From Rhodocollybia butyracea (Eukaryota > Basidiomycota > Agaricomycetes > Agaricales > Omphalotaceae): a DNA stretch of 64,000 nt. Each line of letters begins with the position of its first letter. The first letter of the stretch is position 1. The stretch is taken from NCBI GenBank assembly GCA_015501585.1, contig JADNRY010000068.1, forward strand, positions 62,001 through 126,000. The letters run 5' to 3'. The position numbers and the translations under genes were made by a program. Shown here piece by piece: positions 12,226-22,426 of this stretch. The notes under the pieces are model-generated. The model saw nothing but the letters and a program-made list of their open reading frames with translations, did no database searches and was not told the DNA's origin.

Positions 12226-13433
12226 CTGCTTAATGAACCAAAATTTGAGAGAAGTTTGTGGGTCCGGGCGACCAATTGCCAGCTATTAGTATACTATAGT
12301 GGAAGTGAAAGACAAGAGACAAGAGACGAGATAATCACGTGAAAGGAATTCGAAACAAGAAGCTACTACTAGTACCACTCAAGTACTTTGGTAGCTTGGC
12401 GTTACTCAATGGATGTTGTGTATTTCTCAAAATTGACAAGTCTATTATGTTCACGTTGAGGCTAGTGATGGAATTGTTTAACCAGAAGAAACTCGTTCAA
12501 GAGAGAAAAACAAGTGAAAAATGTCGTCATCAACATCAAGGAATTGAGGTATGCAGTTTCTTGGCAGTTTCTCTACGAAACTCTCAGATCAGCTCAGATT
12601 TTTTACAAGTACTTCGGAAATTCTCATTGCAGGTTTTGACTGGGGCTGCAGTCCCAACGGACGTGGCCTCGACAAGGGCGGGGTGCGCTGTCTTTGCAGT
12701 GAAGTGCTTCGCGGATGAAATCGGCCATGCGCAGATCAAGTAGCTGAAAGGAAAAGAAAACATTTGTTGCTGTTGCTTAGCATAAGGTGCTTTTCACGCC
12801 GTACTCTGGAAGCTGTACAAAGTAGGTTTCATCCGAGAAACTGCGAAGTACGCTGACGGTCGACGGGTAAGCTTTTTCTCTCACTTAGTTCAGGTAGTGA
12901 AATTACAGAAGTACTTTAACACCAAGTTCAAGTCACTAGCGCAGGAGGTTGAAGCCTTTCAAGGTATTGTCACACAATAGAGTGACACAACCTCCCAACC
13001 TTACGGCTTTTATCTCCTTGCGTCTACACCGTTACGGCGGTATTCAAAATAGCGAATTTTGTTAGCGAGTCTCTGGACCAGTACTTTATTAATATCGTCC
13101 TCTATGACCTCCTTAGACCTTATCAAATACATGAGTGTCTGTCTTGGGGACTTCGTACTGCGTATCGGGGGATGTGAGACGGTGTAGTGAAACGCCTGGT
13201 CGGAACTACTTCTGGTATGTGGTATCGACACGGCGCGCATGAAGGGTGCCATCCGCGTACTGTTGCGGTGGGACCAGTTGTTATTAAGTATTCATTTAGG
13301 TTACGTCGATTGTCTCCATTACAAATGAGGGTGCAAACTTAGTTTTACGAGGAAGTTGGAACGCCTAGAAGGAACAAGTTGAGTGAAATTTATCTCCGCA
13401 AGTCCCTGAAACGCACCGTTTCATGAAGATATT
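12226..13433. other. No supported gene; one weak minus-strand frame
   Basis: A minus-strand frame at 13010-13252 encodes a basic peptide with a helical part (RSKEVIEDDINKVLVQRLAN). It has an in-frame ATG but no recognised domain or clear partner exon. The rest shows nothing coding. Confidence 0.3.
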
Positions 13434-13559
13434 TTATCTTTCTTAATGTCTCCCTTATCTTTCTCAATGTCTCCCTTATCTTTCTCAATATCTCCCTTAT
13501 CTTTCTCAATGTCTCCCTTATCTTTCTCAATGTCTCCCTTATCTTTCTTAAGGTCTGTC
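13434..13559. repeat. 21-bp minisatellite, six units
   Basis: Six consecutive 21-bp units (consensus TTATCTTTCTCAATGTCTCC plus C) start at 13434, 13455, 13476, 13497, 13518 and 13539. The first and last are the most divergent. Because 21 is a multiple of three, both strands stay open. The minus strand reads a lysine/aspartate-rich heptad (GDIEKDK) five times inside a frame of about 50 codons, while the plus strand reads SPLSFSM. Confidence 0.9.
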
Positions 13560-13783
13560 TTGATGTCTCTAGCCTTCTTTTCCCAGCGCTACAAGGTGTT
13601 CAGTTGTTACTCAGGAAGGCGCCCTGTGAAATCTTACCCTTTTGACCTCTATTGGCAAGCCCTTCCATACTTTCGAGTACTCTCGGGTAGTTGTGGCTGG
13701 ATGCATTGAAAGGTATTCAGCTGCATACAATTTGCTAGATGCAATATGACGTCAGAGCAGTCCATTCACGAGTCCCAACCACC

Positions 13784-14928
13784 TTACTGGCCAGTGATAG
13801 GACCCCCTGCTTTTAGGGTCATTGGAGCATTTTGAGATCTCGGCTGCAAAGTCGATGCTAACATTGACCAGTTTGAAATCTCAGAGCAGGTCCAAGTTCT
13901 ACGAGGGACTTACCACCTGCACTGATGCTGTCAGAAAGATTTAAGGTGTTGGTTGAGGAGGTTGAAGGAGCCTGAGCGATCAATCGAGCTTTAATTGAAA
14001 GAACGACCGTTTGAGAATGAAAAGTTTCTACTTGTGTGGGGGGGTTGTCTTCAACGAGCCCGTTGTCGGAAGCGGCATCACTTGTGGAAGAAGAGGCAGC
14101 CTTAAAAGGCAGTCAAGATGGAACGGCACACACCTATGATAAGTCCAACGTACCTGTAGATGGTCAGTTTGCGTTTGCTTCGCTAAAGCGCTGCTCTTTA
14201 AATTTTCGAAAGCTGTAGACTAGAAAAGATGTCAAAGGCGTTGTTAACAGGAGGGTGAACCTTACATCTTCTGATACGATTGCATCAATGGCTTTGTCAC
14301 TGACCTGGCCACTCAGACAATCGTGCTCAAGATGAGCTAATATTTTGAGCCTGGACTGAATGACAGCCAGATGGGATTGGTGAGGGGTGTCAAGGATTGC
14401 GAGTTGCTGCTCAAAGGCTGTAACAATATCGTTGGATAGCTATACTTATATTATTCGTAAAACCTGGATCCTTTCAGACGGAAATACTCACTTGCGCCTG
14501 TAGCTCTGCTTGACGTTCATCGCACAATTTCCGGAGCTTCAGAAGCGATTGATAGCGTTCATTGACCCTGTGCTCCTGAATGTTGAGTGTTAGGGAGTCC
14601 GCAGATACGAGTCGCATCTTCTGGAGAAGTAAATAAAGTTGTAATAAAGAGATAATCAGGTACGAAATCTTTGAGCTCACGTTTCCCAGTCGCTCGATGA
14701 TATCAGGAGAGTCCTCTAGCTCCTGTGGATCCGGAGCCGAGTTCTGGATGCGGTCAAAGAAACAGAGCAAAGTTAAATCGCCAGGCTTACAATCCAAAAC
14801 ATGTTAGACGCAGCTTCCTGATATGGAGAAAATTCACAGGGCCTTTAGAGAAAAAGCTGAGGGAAGAGGAAGAAACTCGTCACCTTGAATAATGCCTCGT
14901 CGGAATGGCTAGGTTGGGTGGTGGTCAT
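13784..14928 (-). CDS. Orphan helical protein, eight exons, 254 aa
   Basis: Exons are 14928-14884, 14817-14791, 14743-14681, 14620-14492, 14439-14266, 14219-14154, 14100-13914 and 13857-13784. All seven introns (46-66 nt) have GT-AG borders, and the phases add up to one 254-residue frame ending in TAA. That consistency is strong evidence for a functional gene. The protein is mostly helical and charged in its middle (HRVNERYQSLLKLRKLCDER; LDTPHQSHLAVIQSRLKILA), then Ser/Thr-rich to the C-terminus. There is no signal peptide, membrane segment or recognised domain. It may be a scaffold or coiled-coil component, but nothing in the sequence fixes a role. Confidence 0.72.
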
Positions 14929-15599
14929 CTCTGAAAGATGAAAGACTCGAGCCTCGAGGTCCTTTGTGGTCATTTGATCTATATGCCGACTTCGGCATCC
15001 AGCAACGACAGAGGCTAGGTGGGTGGACTCGGGGGCTGATGTCCTGAGGCGAGCAACCGGTTCTGCCCTGTTCTAAGTACCAGACTCAAGATCAAACGGC
15101 ACTACCGACTTGCATTTGACTTGTCAGTGGTAGAGTCGAGCAGATTAGTTGAGCAGATTAGTCTAAATTGAATTTTATGTAGCTTAAGTGCGATGTACAT
15201 ACATGTATACCTTAGCGGCAGATCCTTCGGGACTTACGCGTTATGGACCCAGAAATGCTCAATTCGACACCTTGCATCTATTATGAATACTCGATACATA
15301 TGTTCTTTTTCACAAAGTTTCACGTTGTTGGTTGTCCGGCCAAATAAAGTCAATACCAATGCTGCTAACTCAGAGGCACCAGCGGCCAAACACATGGATA
15401 TTACTGCCTATGAGTCTGGGCCACTCCAGAATACAAGCACTCACCAGCGAAATGAAATTCAAACCCACTGAAGCTATCCATTTGCACCCAACCCATTGAA
15501 CCCGGAATCTACCCGACTATACCTCCTCCATCACTGTGTGTAATTTAACGCTAACAACAACTGGATGATCTCAACACCTGCATCATGCCTGAGGCTCTA
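14929..15599. other. Intergenic, no gene seen
   Basis: Upstream region of the eight-exon gene. A plus-strand frame at 15193-15471 lacks protein character. Confidence 0.4.
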
Positions 15600-16310
15600 T
15601 CTGACCCTGATCAAAGTGCCCAAGCACAGAGATGCTTACATCCATCTCGTTACGTTGTCTCACGCACTGGCGGTAGAGAGGTTACGATACGCTGAAAGAT
15701 ATACATAGGCCTTACATTCCAAGTGAATGGCGACTATGCCGTTTCTGTCTGACTGAGACGGAAGAGGAAAGTCATGCCCTCATTTCATGCAATGGTAACC
15801 CCTCACTTTCTTTAATCCGCCAAACCTTCTTTCAGAACGCGTGCAGACTATCACCTAAGCTTGCTCACACTTTGACCTCCCTTAGATGTGCTGCAAAACT
15901 TACTGATTAGAGATCGTTTACTGCCGTTACTGGCAAAATACTTCTACGACATAGTCAACATATTTGCGCAGAGGGATATCTGGGTCCCGAGAGTGGAAAT
16001 GCTTAGCACACAAGATGAGTGATATCTGGTTATGTTGTAGGTGTATGCCGTTGTAATCCGAGTTCACATTTGACCATACTGCATTGCGCCTTTAACCTTG
16101 AAAGAGGACCTGGTTGGGATTAAGTTCCCCACTAGTCCCTCTCGTGTGTGCGTCAAAGCTTTTGTGCGTTCCAGGACCCTACCTATGTACACAGCAACGG
16201 TGGAGACGGATGCCCTCGGCACATATCAAAGGCGCGATATGTGTAGCGTGGAAGCCGGCTGTTTCTAAATGGGACCGCGCCGGTTAAACCTACCTACCTA
16301 CCTACCTTGA
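15600..16310 (+). mobile_element. LINE 3' end with (ACCT)n tail
   Basis: From 15707 a frame reads RPYIPSEWRLCRFCLTETEE, then SHALISC. This is the terminal zinc-binding segment of a fungal LINE reverse transcriptase protein, with cysteines at C--C and H----C. After a 1-nt phase change the C-terminus continues as LLPLLAKYFYDIVNIFAQRD up to a stop at about 16021. The 3' untranslated part ends with TAAATGGGACC...GGTTA followed by four CCTA repeats (16287-16304). The same ending occurs at 59040-59110, which marks it as the element's 3' terminus. It is 5'-truncated and inactive. Confidence 0.7.
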
Positions 16311-16724
16311 GGGGAGAAATTAATTTCATATTGTGCTTAAGTTATTGAACGCCATCTCCGAATCTTTGTAGGCATGATAGAGTTCAGATCATCCTACCTA
16401 TGTTCTTCCTCGCTGAGTTTCTTGATCTTTATGCACTCTCCAGCCGCCTATTCAGTGAGAGCTTGGAGTCTTTTCACTTCAAATAATTATACTACCCTTC
16501 TTGATTCTATACACAAAAAGGACTCTTGAATGCCTCGGGCATATCAAAATATATTCATTGATTAAAACAAACTAAAAGTCTTTTGTTTACTTAGCTAGGC
16601 CCCGGAGTTCTTTTGGTCACAAAGGTCCAACCAAAAATGATCATGAAAGGGATCTACTAGACCAGTGAACGCTCTATATATAAGGCTTCGTTCTCATCTG
16701 GGTTCATCCATTATCACTCACAAC
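16311..16724. other. Intergenic, no gene seen
   Basis: AT-rich sequence between the LINE tail and the coiled-coil gene. A TATA-like ATATATAAGG lies at about 16674, some 50 nt before the next ATG. Confidence 0.4.
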
Positions 16725-17112
16725 ATGCCCCGCTTGGTAACTTACGAATCAGCGGAACGACGCCAGCTGCAGAGAAGACTGGATTTATACGACCAAGAAA
16801 TTGCACACATTTCCAAGGAAATCGAACAGCTTGAAAAAGCAATCGCGGAAAGGATCTCCGAACGTGAAAAGGCGTGTATTACTCTCTGCTGTAGAACGGT
16901 TATATCATTGATTTTTTGTACAGAATAATGGCCTAGCGCAAGGCCTAGCGGAAGCTGTGTGAATTTTGCAGAATACCAATACTCTGGCAGCCCGTCTAAG
17001 TATGAAAGAAGAGGAGGTTACTCGTCTTGCAAAAGAACTCAAAGGGCACCATGGTGAGTGGCACTCACCAAATGAGGCTTACAATATTAATGATGATTGG
17101 ATAGGCGTTTGA
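16725..17112 (+). pseudogene. Small coiled-coil protein, probably interrupted by TGA
   Basis: Exon 1 starts with ATG at 16725 and encodes a strongly heptad-like coiled coil (RRLDLYDQEIAHISKEIEQL, then EKAIAERISEREK). After a probable intron (about 16872-16923, with GC or shifted GT donor) the frame continues NNGLAQGLAEAV. It then meets TGA (16960-16962) and stays open in the same frame through LAARLSMKEEEVTRLAKELK to TGA at 17110-17112. The second part is again coiled coil, so the inner TGA probably replaced an arginine codon, as in other genes here. Alternatively the short form is the real product. The donor is imperfect, which lowers confidence. Confidence 0.45.
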
Positions 17113-17175
17113 TTAAAATTTCTTTCAGTTTACTGAATGATATCCCTTTACCGAGTACTCAATCGCTGTAATAGT

Positions 17176-18246
17176 CTACATAAGAATTCTGCTCAAGGAA
17201 CCGACAATTGCCCCAACGATTGAACATATGAGGAGCATACTGATGAAAGATCCGACGGCAGTGGTTGCATCTACAAAAATTATAGCGAACGCGGCGCGCT
17301 GACAAGTTTGGTATCAGGAAAGGAATGGGACGCCAAAGATTCAACCGCTTACTGCATCGTTTGTGGGGATTTCCCTGGTAGTGCGATAGAAGGCAAAATA
17401 TGCGGTGGGGAGAAAAGATCCCATCAAATGCCATCGGGTTTGAAACGTGACAAGTACAACATTTCCAAAGAGTTTGAGCCAGATCACCCAATAACACAAC
17501 GTCCCGATTCGGAAGAGTACATTTATAACCAAAGTAATGCGCTACTTGTGTTAAGATTTCATAAGAGAAAAGCTGTAGTAGATACTCACCTCTTTGTCTA
17601 AAAGACTGGTATGACTCTGCGATCCCTTCTGTAGAGCCTTGGTATGTATATAGCTTACATTTTCTTTTTCACCCTTGGATCTCTCATCGTTAAACATATC
17701 CTATTTAAATAGAAAGGTGATAGTTTGAGTATATACGCGCTTAAATATCGCCAGAACTTACTTTTTCTCCTTCATCAACTGTGGTCTGCGTGTCAGCATC
17801 ACACAGTCCTCCAACAGAATCCTTTCATAGTTTGAGATTGGTTGTTGTTGGAAACGTTGCACATGTACCCACTGCATTCAATTTCCTCTTATCATCGCTA
17901 CCATCCAAATCCAATTTCCCCTCATCATTGCTACCATCCGAATCTAATCTTCCCTCATCATCGCTATCCTTCAAAAGTTGGACTGATTCCCTGTACATGC
18001 TTTTCCTGGGGGTGCTGAATACAGGGCTATTCTGAAATTGTTGATAATATACAACCCGGGGGAGGACATTGGAAGGACGTTATTAACTCACTCTAAATGA
18101 TATTTTTTCAGGAGGAAGACTTTGCGACGGTCTTAGGAAAAAGCCTGCAGGCTGCACATAAAGATAGTAAGTTCGGTGAGGCTGCAGAAAGTTCGTTGAC
18201 TTACTTCAGTAACAAATGTAGGGGGCCCAAAAGGTGTTGACCCCAT
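17176..18246 (-). CDS. Orphan protein with C-terminal membrane segments, seven exons, 247 aa
   Basis: Exons are 18246-18205, 18151-18092, 18031-17873, 17821-17762, 17700-17590, 17541-17353 and 17298-17176. Introns of 48-61 nt all have GT-AG borders, and every exon length is a multiple of three. The ATG has good context (AACCATGG). The N-terminal half is soluble, with three diverged 10-residue acidic units around residues 56-85 (DSDDEGRLDS, DGSNDEGKLD, and a third). The C-terminal 100 residues hold hydrophobic stretches: LVINVLFRIGTLCYWVIWLK, a second around MGSFLPTAYFAF, and GSFISMLLICSIVGAIVGSL just before the stop. It is therefore probably a membrane protein with a long N-terminal tail. No family is recognised. 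Confidence 0.65.
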
Positions 18247-18705
18247 GGTTTCTTTCTTCGTCAGGAGCAAGGTCCGAAATGGCTGGCAGCAGGTAGATTC
18301 ACCTCATGTAAGTCGCGTGTCCACCACGACCGCATCCAATCAGGACATATGTGTTACCTGTGCTACTTATGTGTATCAGTGATATGATATCCTGATTTGG
18401 CTAATGGTTGAGCCCAATGGCTGCTAAAAGCGCTCAGAACTTTCCATCAAAGCTTGCAGCTGTTGAACATTGAACTTAGAACATTGAACTCTGATCTTTT
18501 TCTTTAACGATACGCATAGTGCTTTGATTGCACGAGAACCAAAGCAAACCAGCTCAGTGTTCTGTTCTCTGGATGATGATACACAAATAAAACCCTTGCA
18601 TATCATTGCAGATTCGACTATCACCAAAACGTGAGACACCATTAAAATACGCTCACAACTTCCTCTTCTGTATCTACAGAGATAACGATCGGCCGATAGG
18701 CCGTA
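18247..18705. other. Intergenic, no gene seen
   Basis: Spacer between two minus-strand orphan genes. A minus-strand frame at 18424-18642 lacks a clear start and motif. Confidence 0.4.
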
Positions 18706-19524
18706 TTAAAATTGTCTGGCTCTGACGATGTGCAGCAACTCCTGTTGCCGCTCTACATGGTTGTTCACGTTCAAGACAAAACTGTTTCGGGGCGTCAGTA
18801 CGCGCACACAATATGTAGTAGGACCATTACGCTTGTAGAACAGCTCGAAATGCCCGGTTCCTCTGCGACATGCCAGTGTAGTGTGGGATTCCGCTCAAAA
18901 ATCTCTCCCTCTCAAGCTTGCCAAAGAAGCAAAGCCCAACGTCACCTTTGAATGACCCCTTTACTCCTATCGCTCGGAGTGCCCAATTCGAGGTTTGAAG
19001 GGCTGGGTTATAAGTCCCCGCAACGAGGTATCTTTGTCCCTCAAATAAAACGAGGGTGACATAGATGTTATCGCGATGGAAATTCAGCGCAAATCTTGAG
19101 AGGAAGCTGATCCTGCGGTGATGCCCGCGAGAGGGCGAAGCTGTATTCTCAGATGCAAACTGGGTCCTGACGAGGTGTGAGCTTTCGAATCCCAAATAAA
19201 GACCAAAGGTAGAGCCTTGAACCTGATAAATAGTTATATGGGAAATTGGTAAAGATTATTCCACGAGACTCTTACCAAGTCCTCTGGTTGTGGTGCGGTT
19301 TTACCATTGAACATATATCCCGGAAATAGGGAGAACGAAGGAGAAAACCTTGCTCGAGGTTGCGAACAGGCAGTCAATCGATGCACTGACATGGGGACAA
19401 CAACTAGAAAAGATATCGTGGGATTTGACCCTGATAGGCGACACAATGACACCCCTTTTGTCAGTTTATAAGTTCTGGATCCGATCAGATGTAGTGAAGC
19501 CATCATGACAGAACTCATGGACAT
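18706..19524 (-). CDS. Orphan paralogue family, copy 1 (intact), 238 aa
   Basis: Exons 19524-19276, 19222-18831 and 18781-18706 join across 53- and 49-nt GT-AG introns in phase, ending in TAA. The last two exons match copy 2 at 21576-22098 along their length. Shared features are PGY near the exon border, FGLYLGF versus FGLYFGI, RYLVAGTYNPA versus RYLVVGTYDQH, FKGDVGLCFFGK versus YKGDIAVCFFGK, FLSGIPHY versus FLQGLPFY, and HVERQQELLHIVR versus HVEHGEVLRKIVR. The intron before the last exon is conserved. The pattern suggests a compact alpha/beta protein. No known domain, signal peptide or membrane segment is visible. The exact start is less certain than the rest, since copy 2 differs at the N-terminus. 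Confidence 0.65.
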
Positions 19525-19854
19525 ACTTCAGGTCTTCCAGTGGCACCTGTGTGCGGATCATTTATGAACTACTTCCGGTCCAAATTGAACATGCGTCCAG
19601 CGCGTGTTCGTTGAGCGCAATAATATCTCGCATATTTACAAGAGGTTTTCAGCTTTTTTTTTTTTCCATAAAAACAGAAGAAAGGCTGTTAGCATAGAGA
19701 GCCACGACAGCCGGGCAAAGCGTCGCCTACGAGCCAATTGAGGAAGATTCAGTGGCCGGCCCGGATCAAGATTCATGTTAGCACAGCCACCACTATTTCC
19801 TTGAAAAGACAACAGATTCCTTGACGTTCCAATATACTCAGTTGACGAGCCATC

Positions 19855-20285
19855 ATGGACCATGCCATCATGAACTTATTCATTTTCGTACTCGACCATA
19901 TCCAAGAGTCTGTCCCCGACAGTTTGCTCATGGAAGCTAAAGCCTCTGTTATCTTGGCTGGAACGCTGTTGGCTATTTACTTCATGACCAGAGTAGGTTG
20001 CGTTATTACTTTTCCCATCGCATTAGTGGTATAATGCCTCCATAGCTCTTTCATGCCGCAGCCCTATCTGTTCCATTCGAGGATGCTGATCCTCATGCAG
20101 TTGAGAGGCATCGCCAAATATCTCTTCGAGAGATTGAAATCAGCAGACGAGAAGATGGTCTTGCATTCGACAAACTAATCTTCACTCATCAGAAGATGGC
20201 TCGATTTTTTCAGCGCCGCGCTGCACAGCAGATGAGGGAGACTGCTGAACTTGAAAAACAGCGGGACATGATTCTTCGGAATTAG
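19855..20285 (+). CDS. Small single-pass membrane / coiled-coil protein, 125 aa
   Basis: Exons 19855-19992 and 20046-20285 flank a 53-nt GT-AG intron in phase and give 125 residues ending in TAG. Residues 30-45 (ASVILAGTLLAIYFMT) form one membrane helix. The C-terminal 70 residues are charged and helical (QRRAAQQMRETAELEKQRDM). The start ATG lies in a favourable context (ATCATGG) and is 330 nt from the start of the divergently oriented gene at 19524. No family is recognised. The layout (short N-terminal helix, membrane helix, cytosolic coil) fits a membrane anchor or adaptor. Confidence 0.55.
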
Positions 20286-21065
20286 GAAATGGAGAAGAGC
20301 CGTTGTGTCGAAGAACTATCCGTCTAGAAAGCTGGGCTTGTGAATGTATAATGTACTCAACATTGCTTGTACGCATATGAGTATAAAGAAATAAAGAATA
20401 AATGGCTACATCGAAGCCTCACTACAGTCAAAACCGAATTTTGTCTGTCTGACACGGAATCTCGTGCACTGTCTTATCGGGTTTATCCGAAATTTGGGCT
20501 ATTCTATTTCTTTTACAGTCCTTGAGGTTGTCAACCCCGTTCGACATGTGCTGACCCTCATCCGCACACCATATTTATTCAACGTCAAATGAGGTGAAGC
20601 TGTGGGAAGGAGATCTTTAAGCGAAGGAGTGGTTAGAAGCATCAATGGTTTCGGGGTGAATGCGAGTAGAAACGTGTAGGGAGGTCATGAAAGGGGCATG
20701 TTCGACTTTTAACAGCAGAAGCATAGTCATATGCTGCCAACAACTCTCTGAAACAGCCTATTTGATACCGTGCTGATTTCAGAGTCTTCGAAGTGAATGT
20801 GGTACCGGCGGCTGTCATCCAATATTGTCGTCAAACCTCGCCTTTGCATGCAACCATCACTGATACACTCCGTATAGACGAAGTGGAAAAGAGTGGAAAG
20901 TGGGAAAGTGGGAAAGTGGTGATCGGACACGCTGACTGCGGGTGTACATCAGATTGAGAGCTTACTACATCCAGGAAAAGATACACGAGCATATCACAGT
21001 TCCCAAGCCGTCAGATGCATGATACCGTTACGGTTCAGGGTCGAGCTTAGTGGTGCAATGAGAGC
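20286..21065. other. Intergenic, no gene seen
   Basis: There is a purine-rich triplication (GGAAAGTGGGAAAGTGGGAAA-like, about 20884-20918) and otherwise no signal. Small frames do not link into a gene. Confidence 0.4.
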
Positions 21066-22098
21066 ATGACATATTCCGGGGAATCTGGCAGTGGAACAAG
21101 CTTCCCATTTGAGGTTGCGGTATCAAATAAAATCAACCAGAGCCTTCTAAACTCGCAACTCCGGCTTCTTGTATCCACCCCGATGTCTACTCCTATTCAA
21201 AGGCGCAAAATTTGCTCTGGTTTTGACTGTGTGTTATTATCGAAGCAGTCACAATCTAGAGGAGAGAGAAAGAACGACAGCCATTCACCTTTCCCAGTAA
21301 CTCGAAGCACTTCTCCTGATACGGTAGGCCATATTGTATCGAGAATGAACAATCGCTGAGAACAGGTCGACAAATCTATTCCTGAAGTCACTGAAGTTGT
21401 GAGTTGCATGAAACAGTGAGCGTAGTGGCAGCTGATATCAGGATATAGACCCTGGGTGGAGAATTTGTGCTCGTTCCAGGATACTTTTTAGAACTCGTAC
21501 CAGTCCCAGGTCAGACATCGGTGAGCATTGATCTTTGGGGTTCAACAGCACTTATATCATCCCTAAACGCTCTAGGTTGAGGGAATGGTGTTCGGACTAT
21601 ATTTTGGTATCAAGTTCGCCGATGCACAAAAAACCTTATTTGACTCGATCACTATTCGTAAGATCGTTGGAAGACGCCTTGGATTTGAATGTCGGGTGGA
21701 TTTCTGGAGCAAATTTGGTTTCGACGTTACAGGCAATGACTTTTACTTAACTACGATCATTCATGATTGCCGTCGATATCTTGTGGTGGGAACTTATGAC
21801 CAGCATCTTGCTGAAAGAAACATGTCACTGGAATCGGTTGGTTGCACGGATGAGTACAAAGGGGACATAGCGGTCTGCTTTTTCGGAAAAAAAGGCAGCG
21901 TTTTTTACAAGGACTTCCATTCTATGAGAGCACGGAAAAACGGGATGATGCTCTTCGAAAAGTCTTCAAGGCGTAAGTATAGGTTTTTTATTGGAAATGT
22001 TTTCAAACTGCTCACATCTTACTAGGTTCATCAAGAACATAACTAGTCATGTAGAGCATGGTGAGGTGCTTCGAAAGATTGTCCGTAGCACTAGTTAG
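21066..22098 (+). pseudogene. Orphan paralogue family, copy 2, frameshifted by 1 nt
   Basis: The model has exons 21066-21323 (or from the ATG at 21183), 21366-21398, 21449-21520, 21576-21972 and 22026-22098, with GT-AG introns of 42-55 nt. It is homologous to the gene at 18706-19524 and in opposite orientation. Exon 21576-21972 is one base too short to join the last exon. The early part reads YKGDIAVCFFGK, and the homologous continuation (FLQGLPFYESTEKRDDALRK) lies in the next frame. The break maps to the T6 run at 21901-21906 or the A7 run just before it. Restoring one base would give full agreement with copy 1. It may be a real lesion or a homopolymer assembly error. Confidence 0.62.
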
Positions 22099-22426
22099 AG
22101 GCGTGTGTTTGGTATAGCTAGCTTTGACTACATATCACGTGCCCGAAAGACTTGATAATAGGTGCTGGCGTATAAATTCCAGCAGGTTTTGCTACTACTA
22201 GAAATTTTTGAGAACGGGGATAATGAAGACAGCGACAGGTGTAGGAACAACAACAAAGATGAACAAAGTAGGATAAAAAAAGACAATAAGATGTTACGAG
22301 AGACAACGACTACATGTACGTCGGAGAAAGGACCGAACAGCCAGAAATGAACTACAGTAAAGCTCATAACAGTGCTTAATTTACTGCTGCAATTATGCCT
22401 CCCAAGGCGCACATATCACTGACTCT
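22099..22426. other. Intergenic between convergent genes
   Basis: Spacer between convergent genes. Open frames on both strands (22128-22412 minus, 22162-22350 plus) are low complexity and not supported. Confidence 0.4.

Noticed and set aside
13446..13709. Plus-strand frame with repeated SPLSFSM heptads
   Set aside because: It arises from the 21-bp minisatellite and has no protein-like sequence after the repeat. The minus-strand heptad is the more plausible former coding sense.
13784..20285. Mating-type locus (homeodomain or pheromone/receptor genes)
   Set aside because: No homeodomain motif, no seven-helix receptor and no CaaX-ending peptide could be found among the small genes.
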